This document shows positions 10,081 through 23,500 of a DNA stretch of 64,000 nt, piece by piece (the first letter of the stretch is position 1; each line of letters starts with the position of its first letter). Both the position numbers and the translations under genes were made by a program. The stretch spans positions 30,856,760-30,920,759 of the forward strand of contig OX344762.1 of assembly GCA_947034895.1 (NCBI GenBank), read 5' to 3'. Source of the stretch: Rhytidiadelphus loreus. Taxonomy: Eukaryota; Streptophyta; Bryopsida; Hypnales; Hylocomiaceae. The notes beneath the pieces were generated by a model. The model was not told the origin of the DNA. It did no database searches and saw only the letters and a list, made by a program, of their open reading frames with translations.

Positions 10081-13000
10081 ATGGCAGCGGCGATAGGGCG
10101 CGCGCGGCGGGCGCAGTCGTTGCTGAAGCTCTTATTGCCTCAAAGCAGCTCCTCAGTGTGCTCGTACCACTCGTGCGGGCTTGCCGCTGAGAGTCAGAGT
10201 CGCGCATTGGATTCTCTGTCTGCGAGGTCTCAGGAGCTGAATTTATGGAGGAATTACTTGAAGGGGATGGTGTCCGTGCGCACAATGGCCACCTTCAACC
10301 GAAAGTGCGTTGCGTCAAAACCTTGTTCGATTGCATTTGCTCATCCCTCTCCTTTGCTAGATCCATGAATATGCACCAGATTTTATGTGTCCTAAAATCG
10401 TGTGCAATTGCTGTTTTACCCCTGGAATGGAGTGATTTTCACTATCAACGATGAATTGAGTAGTTACCGATGACATGCATGGTGGCTATTTTAGCTTTCC
10501 ATGACTGTTTGGTGAGGTTTTTGTAAATGCGTATTTGTATTTCGAGACTATCTTCAAGGTCATGTATTAACTTCGGTTTGAACCGGAACGGTGGATATCA
10601 GAGACTCTGGTATAACTAGAGATGATACAATCAATGGTTGAATTGTAATTTCAAATTGAGATTTTGTGTTCGTTTCTGCATCAAGTGTTATGATTGATAT
10701 CTTGATGGAAAGCTGTTGTAATGACGCCTCCTAATTCGAGAAAGAGATTTTAGCAAGCAGTCAAACGTGTGCAACAAATATGACAGCTGGAGCCAACAAG
10801 CAGTTTTTTTTGGTGTTTTCTTGGTCAATCATGTGAATGATACATTGGTGGCCAGTGAATATGCGCTTCTAATGAGCTATAATTCGCCTCCTAACTTGAA
10901 GTATTAAAATCACGATGACTGGCTAGGGTTCACATGACGTTATCAAGGCTTTGTACCCGCTGGTCTAGTTTAATTTTGTATCAGAATTTGAACATTTAGA
11001 ATAACCGACGCAAATCGCCCTGGTTTGCGGTGCTATGAATGTACCTCTGAAGAGGGCATTTTAATCTGTTTCATAAGATGTACTTTACAGGCACGTGCTT
11101 TTCATGCTGGTGTATATCTTGACGGAGCAGGGTTTACTAGGATTCTGAATCTAAATTGTAGGTTCATAGGGATTGGAGTGAGTTCATTTATAGCAAAGTT
11201 TTCTCAATTGGCTGCACAAGTGTAGTCTCATCGTTTGGCCTTTGTTCAAGCCGTCTATTTGTTATCTCAATTTTTTTTTCAAATCCCGAATGTCTTATTG
11301 GTTGATAGTCAATGAACTGTCCCTATTATACTGGCAGGCAAGCATCCTGACGTTTCACTTGATGGTTACACTTGTAGGTTTATAACTCTGTATTCTTGTG
11401 AGCATTTTGCAGTAAGCCGCACATGAACATTGGAACAATTGGACATGTGGATCATGGGAAGACTACTCTTACAGCAGCAATTACCAAGGTTAGTCTGCCT
11501 CGATTTCACTTCGTCCATTGTTTTCTGAGATTGCCACACAAGGTATTGCTAATTTTAGATTGAAATAACTAGAGTTGTGGACAACTTTCGACCGACCCTT
11601 TGTTCATGTTTGTTTTGAGCAGGTTTTGGCTGACGAGGGTATGGCTAAGTCAATTGCGTTCGATGAGATCGACAAAGCTCCAGAGGAAAAGCAGCGGGGT
11701 ATCACCATTGCCACTGTAAGCTCTTCTTAGTTGCATTCTCGAGCATTTGTCCTTGCGAACTCCCAGAGAGTGTTCAAGCTGATCACATAAAGTGCATTCT
11801 GCAACTGTTTATATCAAGACCATTTAGCTCAAGTCTTTATTCTTACTAATTGGTGTTACTTATTTGGTGTAGGCGCATGTTGAGTACGAAACAGAGAAAC
11901 GTCACTATGCCCATGTTGATTGCCCAGGGCACGCTGATTACGTGAAGGTAAGGTTCATGGTTCTATTATTCCAATCCCAGATTTTTCTTTCTTCTTTTTG
12001 GTCACTTGTCTGTAATAGGACTCGCTTGCTTATAGTGGATCTCTTGAAGAGGATGAGGCTGATGTAATACAGTTTGCTTTTGCAGAATATGATTACAGGT
12101 GCTGCACAAATGGATGGTGGAATTCTTGTTGTTTCAGCACCAGATGGACCTATGCCCCAGACTAAAGAGCATATCCTTTTAGCTCGGCAGGTTGGTAGAT
12201 ATTCTCGAACCAAATTTTTAAGGTTGTCATTTTAATGTTGGATGTGTTTTCCCCGTCATAAAGTTATGCAACCATTTCCAATACATGATAGAAGAGTACG
12301 ATGCCTTGAGGTCTCAAGTTTTCACTTCCATGGCAAATACGACAGGTCGGAGTCCCATCATTGGTGGTCTTCTTGAACAAAGTGGATGTTGTGGAAGACG
12401 AGGAGTTGTTGGAGCTTGTGGAGATGGAGTTGCGCGGTAAGCTTATTTGAGCTAGCTTTGAGTATCCATCGAGGATTTCTGGAAATTTTGTGGAAAATTC
12501 TCTGAACTGCGGATGTTTGTGCAGAGTTGCTGTCATTCTACAAGTTTCCAGGCGATGATATTCCTATTGTTAGAGGCTCAGCTCTCGCTGCATTGCAAGG
12601 GACCAATGAAGAGCTTGGAAAGAAGGCGATTTTGAAGTTGATGGAAGCCGTAGACTCGTACATCCCCGAACCCAAGCGCAATCTTGAGAAACCCTTCCTT
12701 ATGCCAATTGAGGATGTATTCTCTATCCAGGTGAGATTAATCATTAGGCTTCAGATTGCAGAGTAGATGCGCAAGTTCCTAGTAGTTTGTCATTTTATCG
12801 TTTTTTGAGTATAGTCGTTTTGGAATGATTGATGGCTAAGGTCGTATTGAGAATCTATATGTTGACGCTGTTTATTTCTAAAACAAAATTAGTGAGATAG
12901 GAAGACTGAACTCTTGCCATCCGACGAGTATATTCATCAGACGAGTTTATTTCTTGTGATCAGGGTCGCGGTACCGTGGTGACAGGACGTGTGGAGCAAG

Positions 13001-14209
13001 GCATAGTCAAAGTGGGCGAGGAAGTTGAAGTTGTTGGACTACGCTTGGTATGCATACTATTCATATTTCTCTCATTTTTATTCACTCGAAATATTTACCC
13101 GTTCAGGCTCTGCCAATGAACTCTCTCTGACTTCCTTCATGTATTGCAGGGGCCCAACCTCAAGACAACTGTCACTGGTGTTGAAATGTTCAAGAAACAA
13201 TTGGATCAAGGCCAGGTCCTGTTTTTATTCTAGCCTTCTCATACCTTGCTCGGTCGTTTTTTGTGGCTGAGATGGGTATAGCAGATCTGTTAATCAGACT
13301 TGAGATGGGTGTCTCCAAAGTATTCTGATTGTAATTTTTTTGCTATTTTGTGTTTAATGAACCGAGTTGTCTTATGAAGGTCTCATATTAGGACTTTTAC
13401 AGCTGAGATCTTTTGGACTGTTATTCCCTCGGTATAAACATCTGTTCGAGCAGGGTTATGTTTTGAGTTCAGTACTGAAATCCAGGGGTTTGCTGATACA
13501 GGCTGGAGACAACGTTGGTCTTCTGATTCGTGGACTTAAGCGAGACGAAGTGCAACGTGGTCAGGTGAGATACTATTTTATCACTGTTCAAAGTGGACAT
13601 TTTCTATGACTCACAGGCGGAACCCCAAATTTTTCCTCAAAATCAACTTGATGGTTTTGCAATCTGATTGTGACATTGCAAGGAATCGAATTTGTTGATA
13701 TCATTTCATTGAATTTTATTTTTTTCTGTTTCCCGTGTATTGGTGGTGTGCAGGTCGTGTGCAAACCTGGTACAGTCAAGACGAGCACAAAGTTCGAAGC
13801 AGAGGTTTACATTCTTACCAAGGAAGAGGGAGGCCGACATACCGCTTTCTTTTCTAACTATAGACCCCAGTTCTACTTACGTACTGCTGATGTCACTGGA
13901 AAGGTAGAGCTTCCAGAGCACATCAAGATGGTCATGCCTGGAGACAATTTGACTGCCCAATTCGAACTAATCATTCCTTGCCCCCTTGAACATGGTAAGT
14001 TTCCATCTCCTTGTGAGGCAGAAACTCACTTCGCGAAGCTGACTCTACATTGTAGCTCACTGTTTTGTTTCCTGGAACTCCTTGTTATCCTGTTTAGTAC
14101 TGTTTATTTTCTTACTCTATATGGAGTTTTGTTTGCAGGACAACGCTTTGCTCTTCGAGAAGGAGGAAGGACAGTCGGTGCTGGGGTTATTTCAAAGCTA
14201 GTGTCTTAA
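10081..14209 (+). CDS. TUFM: Mitochondrial translation elongation factor Tu, 12 exons
   Basis: Exons: 10081-10304, 11413-11488, 11623-11715, 11873-11947, 12086-12190, 12346-12436, 12525-12730, 12964-13047, 13150-13215, 13502-13564, 13754-13994 and 14139-14209. They join in frame to 464 codons. The first about 70 residues form an Arg/Ser-rich presequence typical of mitochondrial import (it starts [15 protein letters not shown]). The GTPase motifs are intact: GHVDHGKT (residues 85-92), DCPGH (147-151) and NKVD (202-205). Domains 2 and 3 follow up to [16 protein letters not shown] near the C-terminus. EF-Tu delivers aminoacyl-tRNA to the mitochondrial ribosome. The segment after NKVD (a [20 protein letters not shown] stretch) and the cleavable leader fit the mitochondrial rather than the plastid form. 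All introns checked are GT-AG. It is an ordinary, apparently functional housekeeping gene. Confidence 0.95.
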
Positions 14210-17200
14210 TCGGATGATTCAGTTGATACGTTAGGAATAGTGCAGTTCTGCAAGAGGATGTGTTAGCAGCGATGTAGGTTTTGGGGACACATCTGGAGCC
14301 ATTTTAGATATAAATTGTTACATCATGAGTTTCATTGTTGGTTTGTCAAGTTTTGCCTTGTCATTGAGGAGCAACAAATTTCGTTGGATGCAGTCAGCAA
14401 CTCTAGGAGCTCAACTTGAAGGCTCACTTGGAGTACGACTTTCATTTTACGATGAGTAATAAACAACTACCGGTAGTTCAATTTTTTGGACATGCCAGCT
14501 ATTTGTCTGTAAAACTCTGTTTTACTTTCAACATGTGGTATACAAGCTGGAGTTGTGCAAGAAAAGATTTGGCTGTTTGATGGATCGATGTGAGTGAGTG
14601 AACGCAAATCTAATGCTTTGCTTTCTTGCACGATGAAAGACTATCCTCAGAACATGGTAGGATTAATAATACTTGCAAGATGTACCAAAACTGCAACTAT
14701 TGATGTGGATTTTGTGGATTTTCTTATAAATTCAAACAAGGGATTAACCTTTCGATATTTGGACATTCAACCTTCAATGTGGATTTTCAAACAAGGGGTT
14801 AACCATTCAATTCTTTGGACATGCCAAAGTTTAGCCTTGGCATATTTGGAAGTTAGTACCCAAGACAACTATAAAATTGTAAACCCTACAAGCACTTGGA
14901 ATGTGTACATGTAGAACAATTTTACCTTTCAAATCCTACATCCTAAATCCTATTTCCAAGGCTACCAATATTGAATCTTCAAATAGTAATATTCTTGCAA
15001 GAATGTATATGTACATGATTGATTTTGGAAATCTTGAATAGTCATCTAAGATTCATACAAACCTTACCTACCACAACAATGTAAACAATTGAGCTCTAGA
15101 CATTAGATTCAGCCCTTCAAGAATAATGCTAATTCATAAAATTATGTGAATTTGCAAAGAGCATTAAAATAGAAGTTTATAGTGTTTTAGATCAATTTAA
15201 TATAATATGGCCTACACTATTTTCATATTAAAATAAAACACTATGATTTTAATCCAATTCTCATCTAAATTTCATCAATGATTTACACTAATTTAATCAC
15301 TTTCATTCATAATAATCCAAAGCAATGTGACTTTGGCTCAGACAATTCAAATTCTTGCACAAATTGAATTAATTTGTGTATTGAACTTGTAGAGTAAATT
15401 TGGTGGTAGATAATCCTAAAAATAGATCCCTAATTTTTTGAATAATTATCTTTAAAATTGAAAAAAATTATATGAGAATTCTTTTTTATATTTGTCAATT
15501 TCTTTTAAAAGAATGGAATATTGGTCATAGTTGTGCCAATCTTGCCTTCCACTTACTTATGGTATAGAATGTATGAATCTCGCTTCAAGAGACCTATCTA
15601 TCAACCAAGCTTTAATTGCCTTTGAAGTCTACAAATATGGTATGTCATTCAAATAGGTCATATTGATTTTGATCACATTGAATATAACAAGAATTGATAA
15701 TTTTTTAACTGCTTTTTGAATTTGTCAATTTAGAGCTCCTTTGCATCTCTTGTGTTATATTTCTAATGTTTAAATTGATTTGAAAATAAATTTTGTAGGG
15801 GTGCAATTAGTCTACAATTGCACATTGTACTTCATTGATTATTAAATACACTAACATAAATGTAGTCTAAGGAAACGCACAATATAAAGCTAGAGTCATT
15901 GCTAAATGCCTAAAGCACGATATTTTGTTGTTGACAAAAATTTGAAGACAAAAAGAATTTGATAGGAATTTTATTTTTATAAATAAAAATATTACTAGAA
16001 AAAGTGCTTGAAGTGTATGATGGCCATTTACTTGAACTAAAGACATCTATAAACAAAATTCCAAAAATATTCTATAGGTAATCAAATGCAAGTATGCCAT
16101 ATATGCAAGCCCAATTGCCCAAATTGTCACTTGAATTTTACTTCTAAATCGCTCCACTACATCCATGAAATGGGCAATTGCTAAAGTTTGTGCATCTATG
16201 ATTGTCACTCCTTCCAAATCTTATCGGCAATTGAAAGAGAGTTCTAATGCACTTGAACATGCATTAATAATATTTGAACACTATATGAATAAGATATGAA
16301 TTTTTCAAAATTTTGTCTAATTAAACCATAAAACTAACTAGACTTTCATGTTTTGAGAAAAATCCAATAGTGATTAGCTTCTATCAAAATAAAATTTTGA
16401 TATGGGTGGCCAATTGTTTGTTTTTTCTTCTAAGTGATATGACCTATAGACTCAAATTTATTCTTTAGATTTTATCTAGAGTTGAGCAAAAAATTCATGT
16501 ATATAGGTATGATTTTACATGTCATGAAGCCAATTCGACACGAAAATGGTCATATATATGAAAATACTTATCACAATAAAATCATGAAAAAAAAATCATC
16601 AATATAATAATTAGTTATAAATCATGAGGATATAGCCTCCACTTTAGTTGAAAGTTCATCCATTTTAGGGTGAGCTAATTTTCAACTCATCATAAGGTGG
16701 GATTTCTTGCCAAAAAAGTCTAATTGTAATCAAACACTATCAAAGCACCAGAGAAAGGTACCTTCCTTATCAAGGTATAGTTCACATAGTTTTGTGGTTT
16801 TGAACCATGCCCTTGCATGATCAACAAAGGCTTTCCAAAGGATTTGTTCAAGTTTTTGGAGTGGCCAAGGGTTGCTATTGTTAAGGGTTGTTGCATTGCA
16901 ATCCAAATCACATTGAAGTCCCTCGTTTCAATCTCCTAGTCAGTTTTTATCCAAGGATACATTGCTACTAGGTGAGTGAAGGCCAACACCCTAAAACTAG
17001 AGGAATTTTCATGGCATAGTAAAGAATAGAAAGTGCATAATTCCATACATGACAAGGGTTTTCACAATGATAAATCTGATGTAGGATAGATTCTTTGAGC
17101 CTAGCGTAAGAACTAGTACAGAGAGTGGAGATGTTTGGGTTGGCTGTACAGTGATGGACTGGCTAGAGGAAACTAAGATAAACTTTGAAGTCGTTTATTT

Positions 17201-20200
17201 AACTCAATTTTCAATATTTTAAAAAAATTAATAAAAAGATTGAATGTAGATTGTTTATTACAACATTACAACATTACAACCATTGGTATTGGCATTTTTC
17301 AATTCCATAACTAAACTTTTAACAATTTAGTATTTTGAATCATTCTCTATTTTTTTCTGCAAACTATTTTTTTCTAATATGTTGAACAATTTCAAATGAT
17401 TTCAATTTTCTTAAACATATAGCCAACTTGCCTTGAATAATGAATCCAAAGAAGCACCACCATTTTAGACATTTCTTCAAACCAGCGTACAACAAGATCC
17501 TTTGGTTACATGTGTCCAAAAATGTTTTTTTTCTATAATTTGGTACTTGCATTAGAAATGGCAGATTTAGAAAATATAGTCAAAAACCTTTAGAAGTTAA
17601 TATAAAAGCTAGAAAATTCCTTTTTGTAAATCTTCTTCATCTATTAGCCAAGAAGTTTTAACAAGCTTCACCCCATTCAATAGGATTGATAAACAACAAA
17701 TGATAGATAATAAAATCAATTATCAATTATAAAAATAATAAGATCAACTATTGATTATAAAAATGACAATGATTAGAAAATATTAATTAAAATATTAAAG
17801 TCAAATCAACAATTTTGTATGGATTAAATTTTTTTTAAATAAAAATATAAAAAATAACTAAGTTAAGAAGTTTAGAGAAAATTTAAAAAATATTGATAGC
17901 TAAATAACTAAAATAAAATATTTTTTAAAAAAACAAGCTAGCAGCACATACTAATCAAAGATCTATAATTAAGAGAAAAAATAATAATGAAATGTAAAAC
18001 AAATAAAGTACAAATAAAGTATAAATAATTTTTCTTTATAAAATTTAGAGCATATTTTCCTAGCCATGGGACTCTAATTTGAAGATCATATTTTAAAGTT
18101 TGTTATTTTGTTTTGAGAATCAAGATTTTTGGCAAGTGTAAAATTTTTAAATCTTTTTAATCCTTGAATTTTCTTTTTGATAGTTATATCTCTTTTGTAA
18201 CTTCTCACGATTCATTTCTTACAATGTTCAAAGTTCACTTCAAAAGCACAAAAACAAGCATTGAATGGGCATTTGAAGGTTAACAATCATCTCTATTAAA
18301 TTCCAAAAATTGCCTACAAAATTCACACTCAAAAGTCACATCAGTTCATTCACTCTTAATATTGAGCAATTTAAAAAAAATACACAATTCAATTATGGAA
18401 ATAGATTTAGCTATTTTCTCACTCATATTCAAAGATTAAATATACAAAGAGAATTAACAGATACTTAATGAAATTTTAAAATTATAGTTCTTAAATTCCT
18501 CCATAATTACACGTAATTTTGAAATAATAAATAAACTTTTCTAATACAAATTTAATCACTTATAGTCAATAACTATAATAATTTATGTATTTTTAAATGA
18601 AAATCTTTATGACAAATTAACTTTTAATATTGAATTTGATTATAAATCTATATAGGCATTAAAATGTTTATATTGATATGTTGAGATATTTTGGTTTACT
18701 GAATTGATATTAGATTATTGATATCAATATTAGAATTACATAATTTATTGCTCTAAATTTATCATAAAATATCTTGCACATGATACTCTAGCTACCAATT
18801 CATATTCCAAATATTTATGTCGAATAAAAATAAATGAAGTATAATGCATATTATTTATTCAAATATAACTTATATTTTGTTTTAGATCATTAGAAGTTTT
18901 TAGTTTTTCTCATCTAAATAATTACTATATTGCTTCATTTGTAATTTTACCTATTAATGGAAAATAAGTATACATATTTTTTTAATATATTAATTGAATT
19001 TTAATGCTATATTGAATCTTTAAAGCATTTGTAAAATTAAAAAATATTGTAGCATTTGATAATCTAATGTAGACATACAAGCATCTATATCAAATTTTCA
19101 ATGTGCTTTAATTGTAACTTCTCATGTCATTGTATTCTGAAAGAATTTTAAATTAGGTTCTTTGTAATCATAATTATATGAATATTTGAAGACTATTCAA
19201 TTATAATATAGAACATTATTTTTAATACAAAAATTATTAAGAAAAATAACTTAGGTTTCTTCAAATTTTAATTCTTCATATTTTATAAATTGAAGTCAAT
19301 TTAGTATGAAATGTTAAATATGAAGGAAAAATAATAATTTTTTAACTATATATTTTTAAATTTCAAACTATACTTATTGTTGAAAATATACTACAATTTA
19401 TTAATTTTAGAATAAATCCTTTTAATTTTAAATCAAGATAAATTTATGTTATTTCAAAAAGATAAATTTTAATTATATAGATTTTAATGAAAAAGCCTTT
19501 AATTACAAAATTGATTACAACATTGAACCCAACAAAAAATTCACATGACAATATCCAAAATTACCATATTTTGCAAAGAATGGTAACAATTTTTTTTGAT
19601 GTAAACAACAATCAAGAAAGAGAGGTCAATTATTTAAAAAAATTTACTCTTGCATAATTTGACATTGAAAAGCAGTCTTTTAAATTTCAGCTGAATTTTT
19701 CTTTGATATTTATAAAAATTATAAATAAAAATAAATGTTCTTAAGAAGAATTTTGTTTATATTCTTAAGTAGAAATCTGATTGTCAAACTTTAAGATTAT
19801 TTTGTGTATATATTTCATCATTGTTTAAATGCATTTTAATATACTAATTTTGAAGAAAATGCTATAAAAGATTTAATAATTCCAAAATCATAATTTTTAA
19901 ATACCTTGACAATATTGATGTAATTACTACTATGTATATAGTGGTGCATTGTTGTACAAACATTGTAATTTTGAAGAATCAAATCTGAAAATGATAAATT
20001 TAATACATGAGATTTTAAAAAATTAATTGTCTTGAATCATTAAAAAATTAAAAAGTAATAGAATTTTTCATGATTAGAATACTTTTTCCATTCTTTATAT
20101 TTCATTTTATTTGTGCTTGATAAATGTAATTCAATGAAACAAATTGTAATTAATGGAAGTCATAAGGGACCTCAAAAAATAAGAATGAAGTAAATTAAAT

Positions 20201-20510
20201 TCATCACATTTTAATTCCTTGATATTATAAGTATTAATATATAAAAAAGGAAAATTTTGATGATATATTATTGAATTTCAAATAATGTACATAGTTACGT
20301 ATCTTATCTTATAGTGTTAATTTTTTTTTAAATTAAAAAAATTTAACATTAAAAATAGTTTAGTCATCAATAAAATTAACAAAAATTTAAAAACAAATTT
20401 TGATGAAAATGAATTAAATGAATTATAGAATTAAAATTATTATTAGAAATCATAATAATAAATTAGGTGTCTTTATAATAATAATGCTATTTTAGATATT
20501 GCTTGAAAAT
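14210..20510. other. AT-rich intergenic region, no gene seen
   Basis: Over 6 kb lack recognisable coding sequence. The first few hundred bases are EF-Tu 3' flank. At about 14700-14830 a segment (GTGGATTTTC, then AAACAAGG and TTAACC, then TTTGGACAT) occurs twice in tandem, with a partial relative near 14475-14500. The remainder is low-GC DNA with short unrelated ORFs. No transposase, reverse transcriptase, tRNA or rRNA was recognised. Confidence 0.6.
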
Positions 20511-23500
20511 ATGAACACAAAATCAATTCATTATACTTCTTCATCGTCAACTTCACTTCTACCTATAGAACAAGTTATACCACCACCAATCCATGCATAT
20601 ATGAATCTTGAAGATTCAAATTTGCATTGTATTGAACATCATTCAAATCTTAATTCATCCTCAAGTCATGAAGAAAAACATGAAATGAGGTTAAATACAA
20701 TGACAAATGAAACAATAGAAAATAATAAAGAGACTCCAAATTCATCAAGAAATTTTATACTTGCAAGTAATACAAATATACCTCGAGAAACAAGTAGTCA
20801 TGTTACGTCATGGCCAAATTCTCATAGAAGAAAAAGAAATCATAATTCAAACCCCTTATATATTACTAAAACTTTGAACAAATCCTTATTTAATGAAGGT
20901 CCGACAAACAAAAGAGCAAAAACTCCTCTTTCTAATTCTCCATCGTCGCCTATCCATCAATCACCAATAGAAACTCGTTCACAATCACCTTTACCAATAC
21001 TACATCAACTCCAAAGTAGCCCTGTTAATGTCTCATATATTAATCAAAGTGAAGATATAATAGATTCAAATGACACATCTTCTATATCTAAAATTACTCT
21101 AAATTTCTCTAATTATGATGAAGACATAAATGACCTTATGGATATTTCAATAGATGATTATGATATTGATGATATATCAATGCAATATACTATGACTACC
21201 CATTCAACATTTCCTCCATTAAATATAGAAGATGTTAACCAATCTTTTAGTGAAGACCTTAATAATGAAAGTAACCTTGAAAATAATTCAATTGAAATGG
21301 GTATTGAGAAAATTGATGAAGTTCAATGGACTTCTTTTGTTGAAATGATGAATGATTCTAGTGAAGGATACACAATTAAAGAAATAAACAATGATGTAGA
21401 AATAACTCAATCAAACTTTGAAGAAACTAACATAATTCAAGGAGATTCCATTGGTACTAAAATGACACACGATGTTATTGAAGAAACAAACAATGAAACT
21501 CCATTGAGTTCTTTACTTGAAATGATGAATGATGATGTGGAACATCCTCCATCTGAAGAAACAAACAATGAAACTCCATTGAATTCTTCAGTTGAAATGA
21601 TGAATGATGACGTAGAACATCCAACATTTGAAGAAACTAATGATAGTACAAAAACAATTCAAAAACATCAAGAAAATTCGTCTAGTCTTCCCAAACAATT
21701 AACAGGTCCCAAACAATTAGTAGGAGTACATCTCAAGAAAAAAAATTGGGTGGCAATATTGCCTAGGTCACTTTATAAGGATGGTAAATATTGGGCCCTT
21801 GGTCAATATGCAACTCCTGAGGCTGCTGCTAGGGTACGAGATTTGGTGGCTCTTAAAATAAAAAAACATGAGGATAACAAATTTGAATTAAACTTTCCTA
21901 TATCTGATTATAGTGATGACTTGAAAGAAATGGAAAAATGGGATCTAAGAGATTATATATGGTCACTTTATAGACAATCGACAGCATTTAAAGCAGGGGA
22001 CACTGGTTTTAAATGTGTTTACCTCATAAAGAATAACAAAAAACCTCAGATGTGGGAAGGAAAAATATGTAATGTTGGTGGAAAATTAAAAGGATACAAA
22101 AATATTGTGCATGTTGATAAAAATCCAAAAAAGGAAATACCCGCTATATTTTGTGATCTTGTAAATTTGCATCTACATGGGTGGGAATATATGACTAATT
22201 ATCGTCCAGGGCTCTATAGTAAATCAGATGTCAAAATTTTTATAGCTTTACTTGAAAAAAAAGAACAAAGTAAAGCATATGAATGGGATCTTATCAAACG
22301 GATATTAGCAGAGCCATTGCCATTTAATAAGTACATAGAGAATCCTACATTTACAAAAGAAAATGAATCTAACATTTCAAGGACTCAAATAGTGCAAGAA
22401 AGTGTTTCTAACGTTGAAATTAATAAAAAAAATCAACACAAATCCATTATTGAAATGAAAAAAGATGCTCGTAAACAAAATGTGAAGAAAACTTTAATCG
22501 GGGTATCCAATGTAAAAAGTAAATATTGGAAAGCGACTATGATTAATCCAAATAGTAGAAACAATGGAAGGTGGACCATTGGACACTATGCAACCATGGA
22601 AGAAGCTGCTAGGGTCCGAGATTTAATAGCTCTAAAATTAAATTATCATAAAAACAACCAAAATTACTATTTTCATTTTCCTATATCTGATTATAATGAT
22701 GACATAAAGGAAATGAAAAATTGGAGTGAGAAGGATTATATTTGGTCATTGAGGAGACAATCTTTGGCCTTTTCTGAAAATGAATCAAGTCTAAGATGTG
22801 TCAAGCCTTCTAATAATGTTAAAGAAAAAAAAAAATATACTGAAAATCTATGGGAAGGATGTGTTATAAACCATGGAGGAAAAGTAAAAGGATTTGAAAG
22901 TACCATAATTATTGGTCCATATGACACTAAAGAAATACCTGCAATATTTTGCGACCTCTTAAATTTGCATATAAAAGGTTGGGATTATTTGACAAATTTC
23001 CGTCCTGGACATTATTCTCAAGCATATGTAGAAAATTTTGTATCCCTTCTTGAAAAACATGAACATGATGAAGCACGTGAATGGAACCTCATCAAACAAA
23101 TATTAGCAGAGCCACTTCCTTTTGTAATTCACATTCAAAATTCTCCAAGTGAAAAGATCATTGAATCAAATACACTCCATTTTGATGACACACAAGCCAA
23201 CAATGATAATATGAATGCACATCTAGTTCAAGATGATGCACATGAAGAAAATAATAATTTGAACCTAGTCATTGACAATTTAACACAAGATAATATGCAA
23301 CCTAAAGAAAATGTGTTGAATATTAGTCTAGATAATTTGAAACAATTTGATAATACTAACCAAAATTTTGTTGCAAAAATGCAACCAAAAGACATAGCTA
23401 AATATTTTATTCAATGTCCATGGGAACAACTTGATGCATTATGGGCATTAGTTAAGAAGCCTATTGATGATTGTGATTTGAACTTTGAAAACTTTCTTCT

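Noticed and set aside
16720..16911. Minus-strand ORF with FGKPLLIMQGHGSKPQ
   Set aside because: Possibly a scrap of a repeat-encoded protein, but too short and without a recognisable domain to annotate.
21700..23130. AP2 domains as part of a homing endonuclease or integrase
   Set aside because: There is no HNH or catalytic motif. The NFPISDY linker and paired R1-R2 order point to plant AP2-class transcription factors.
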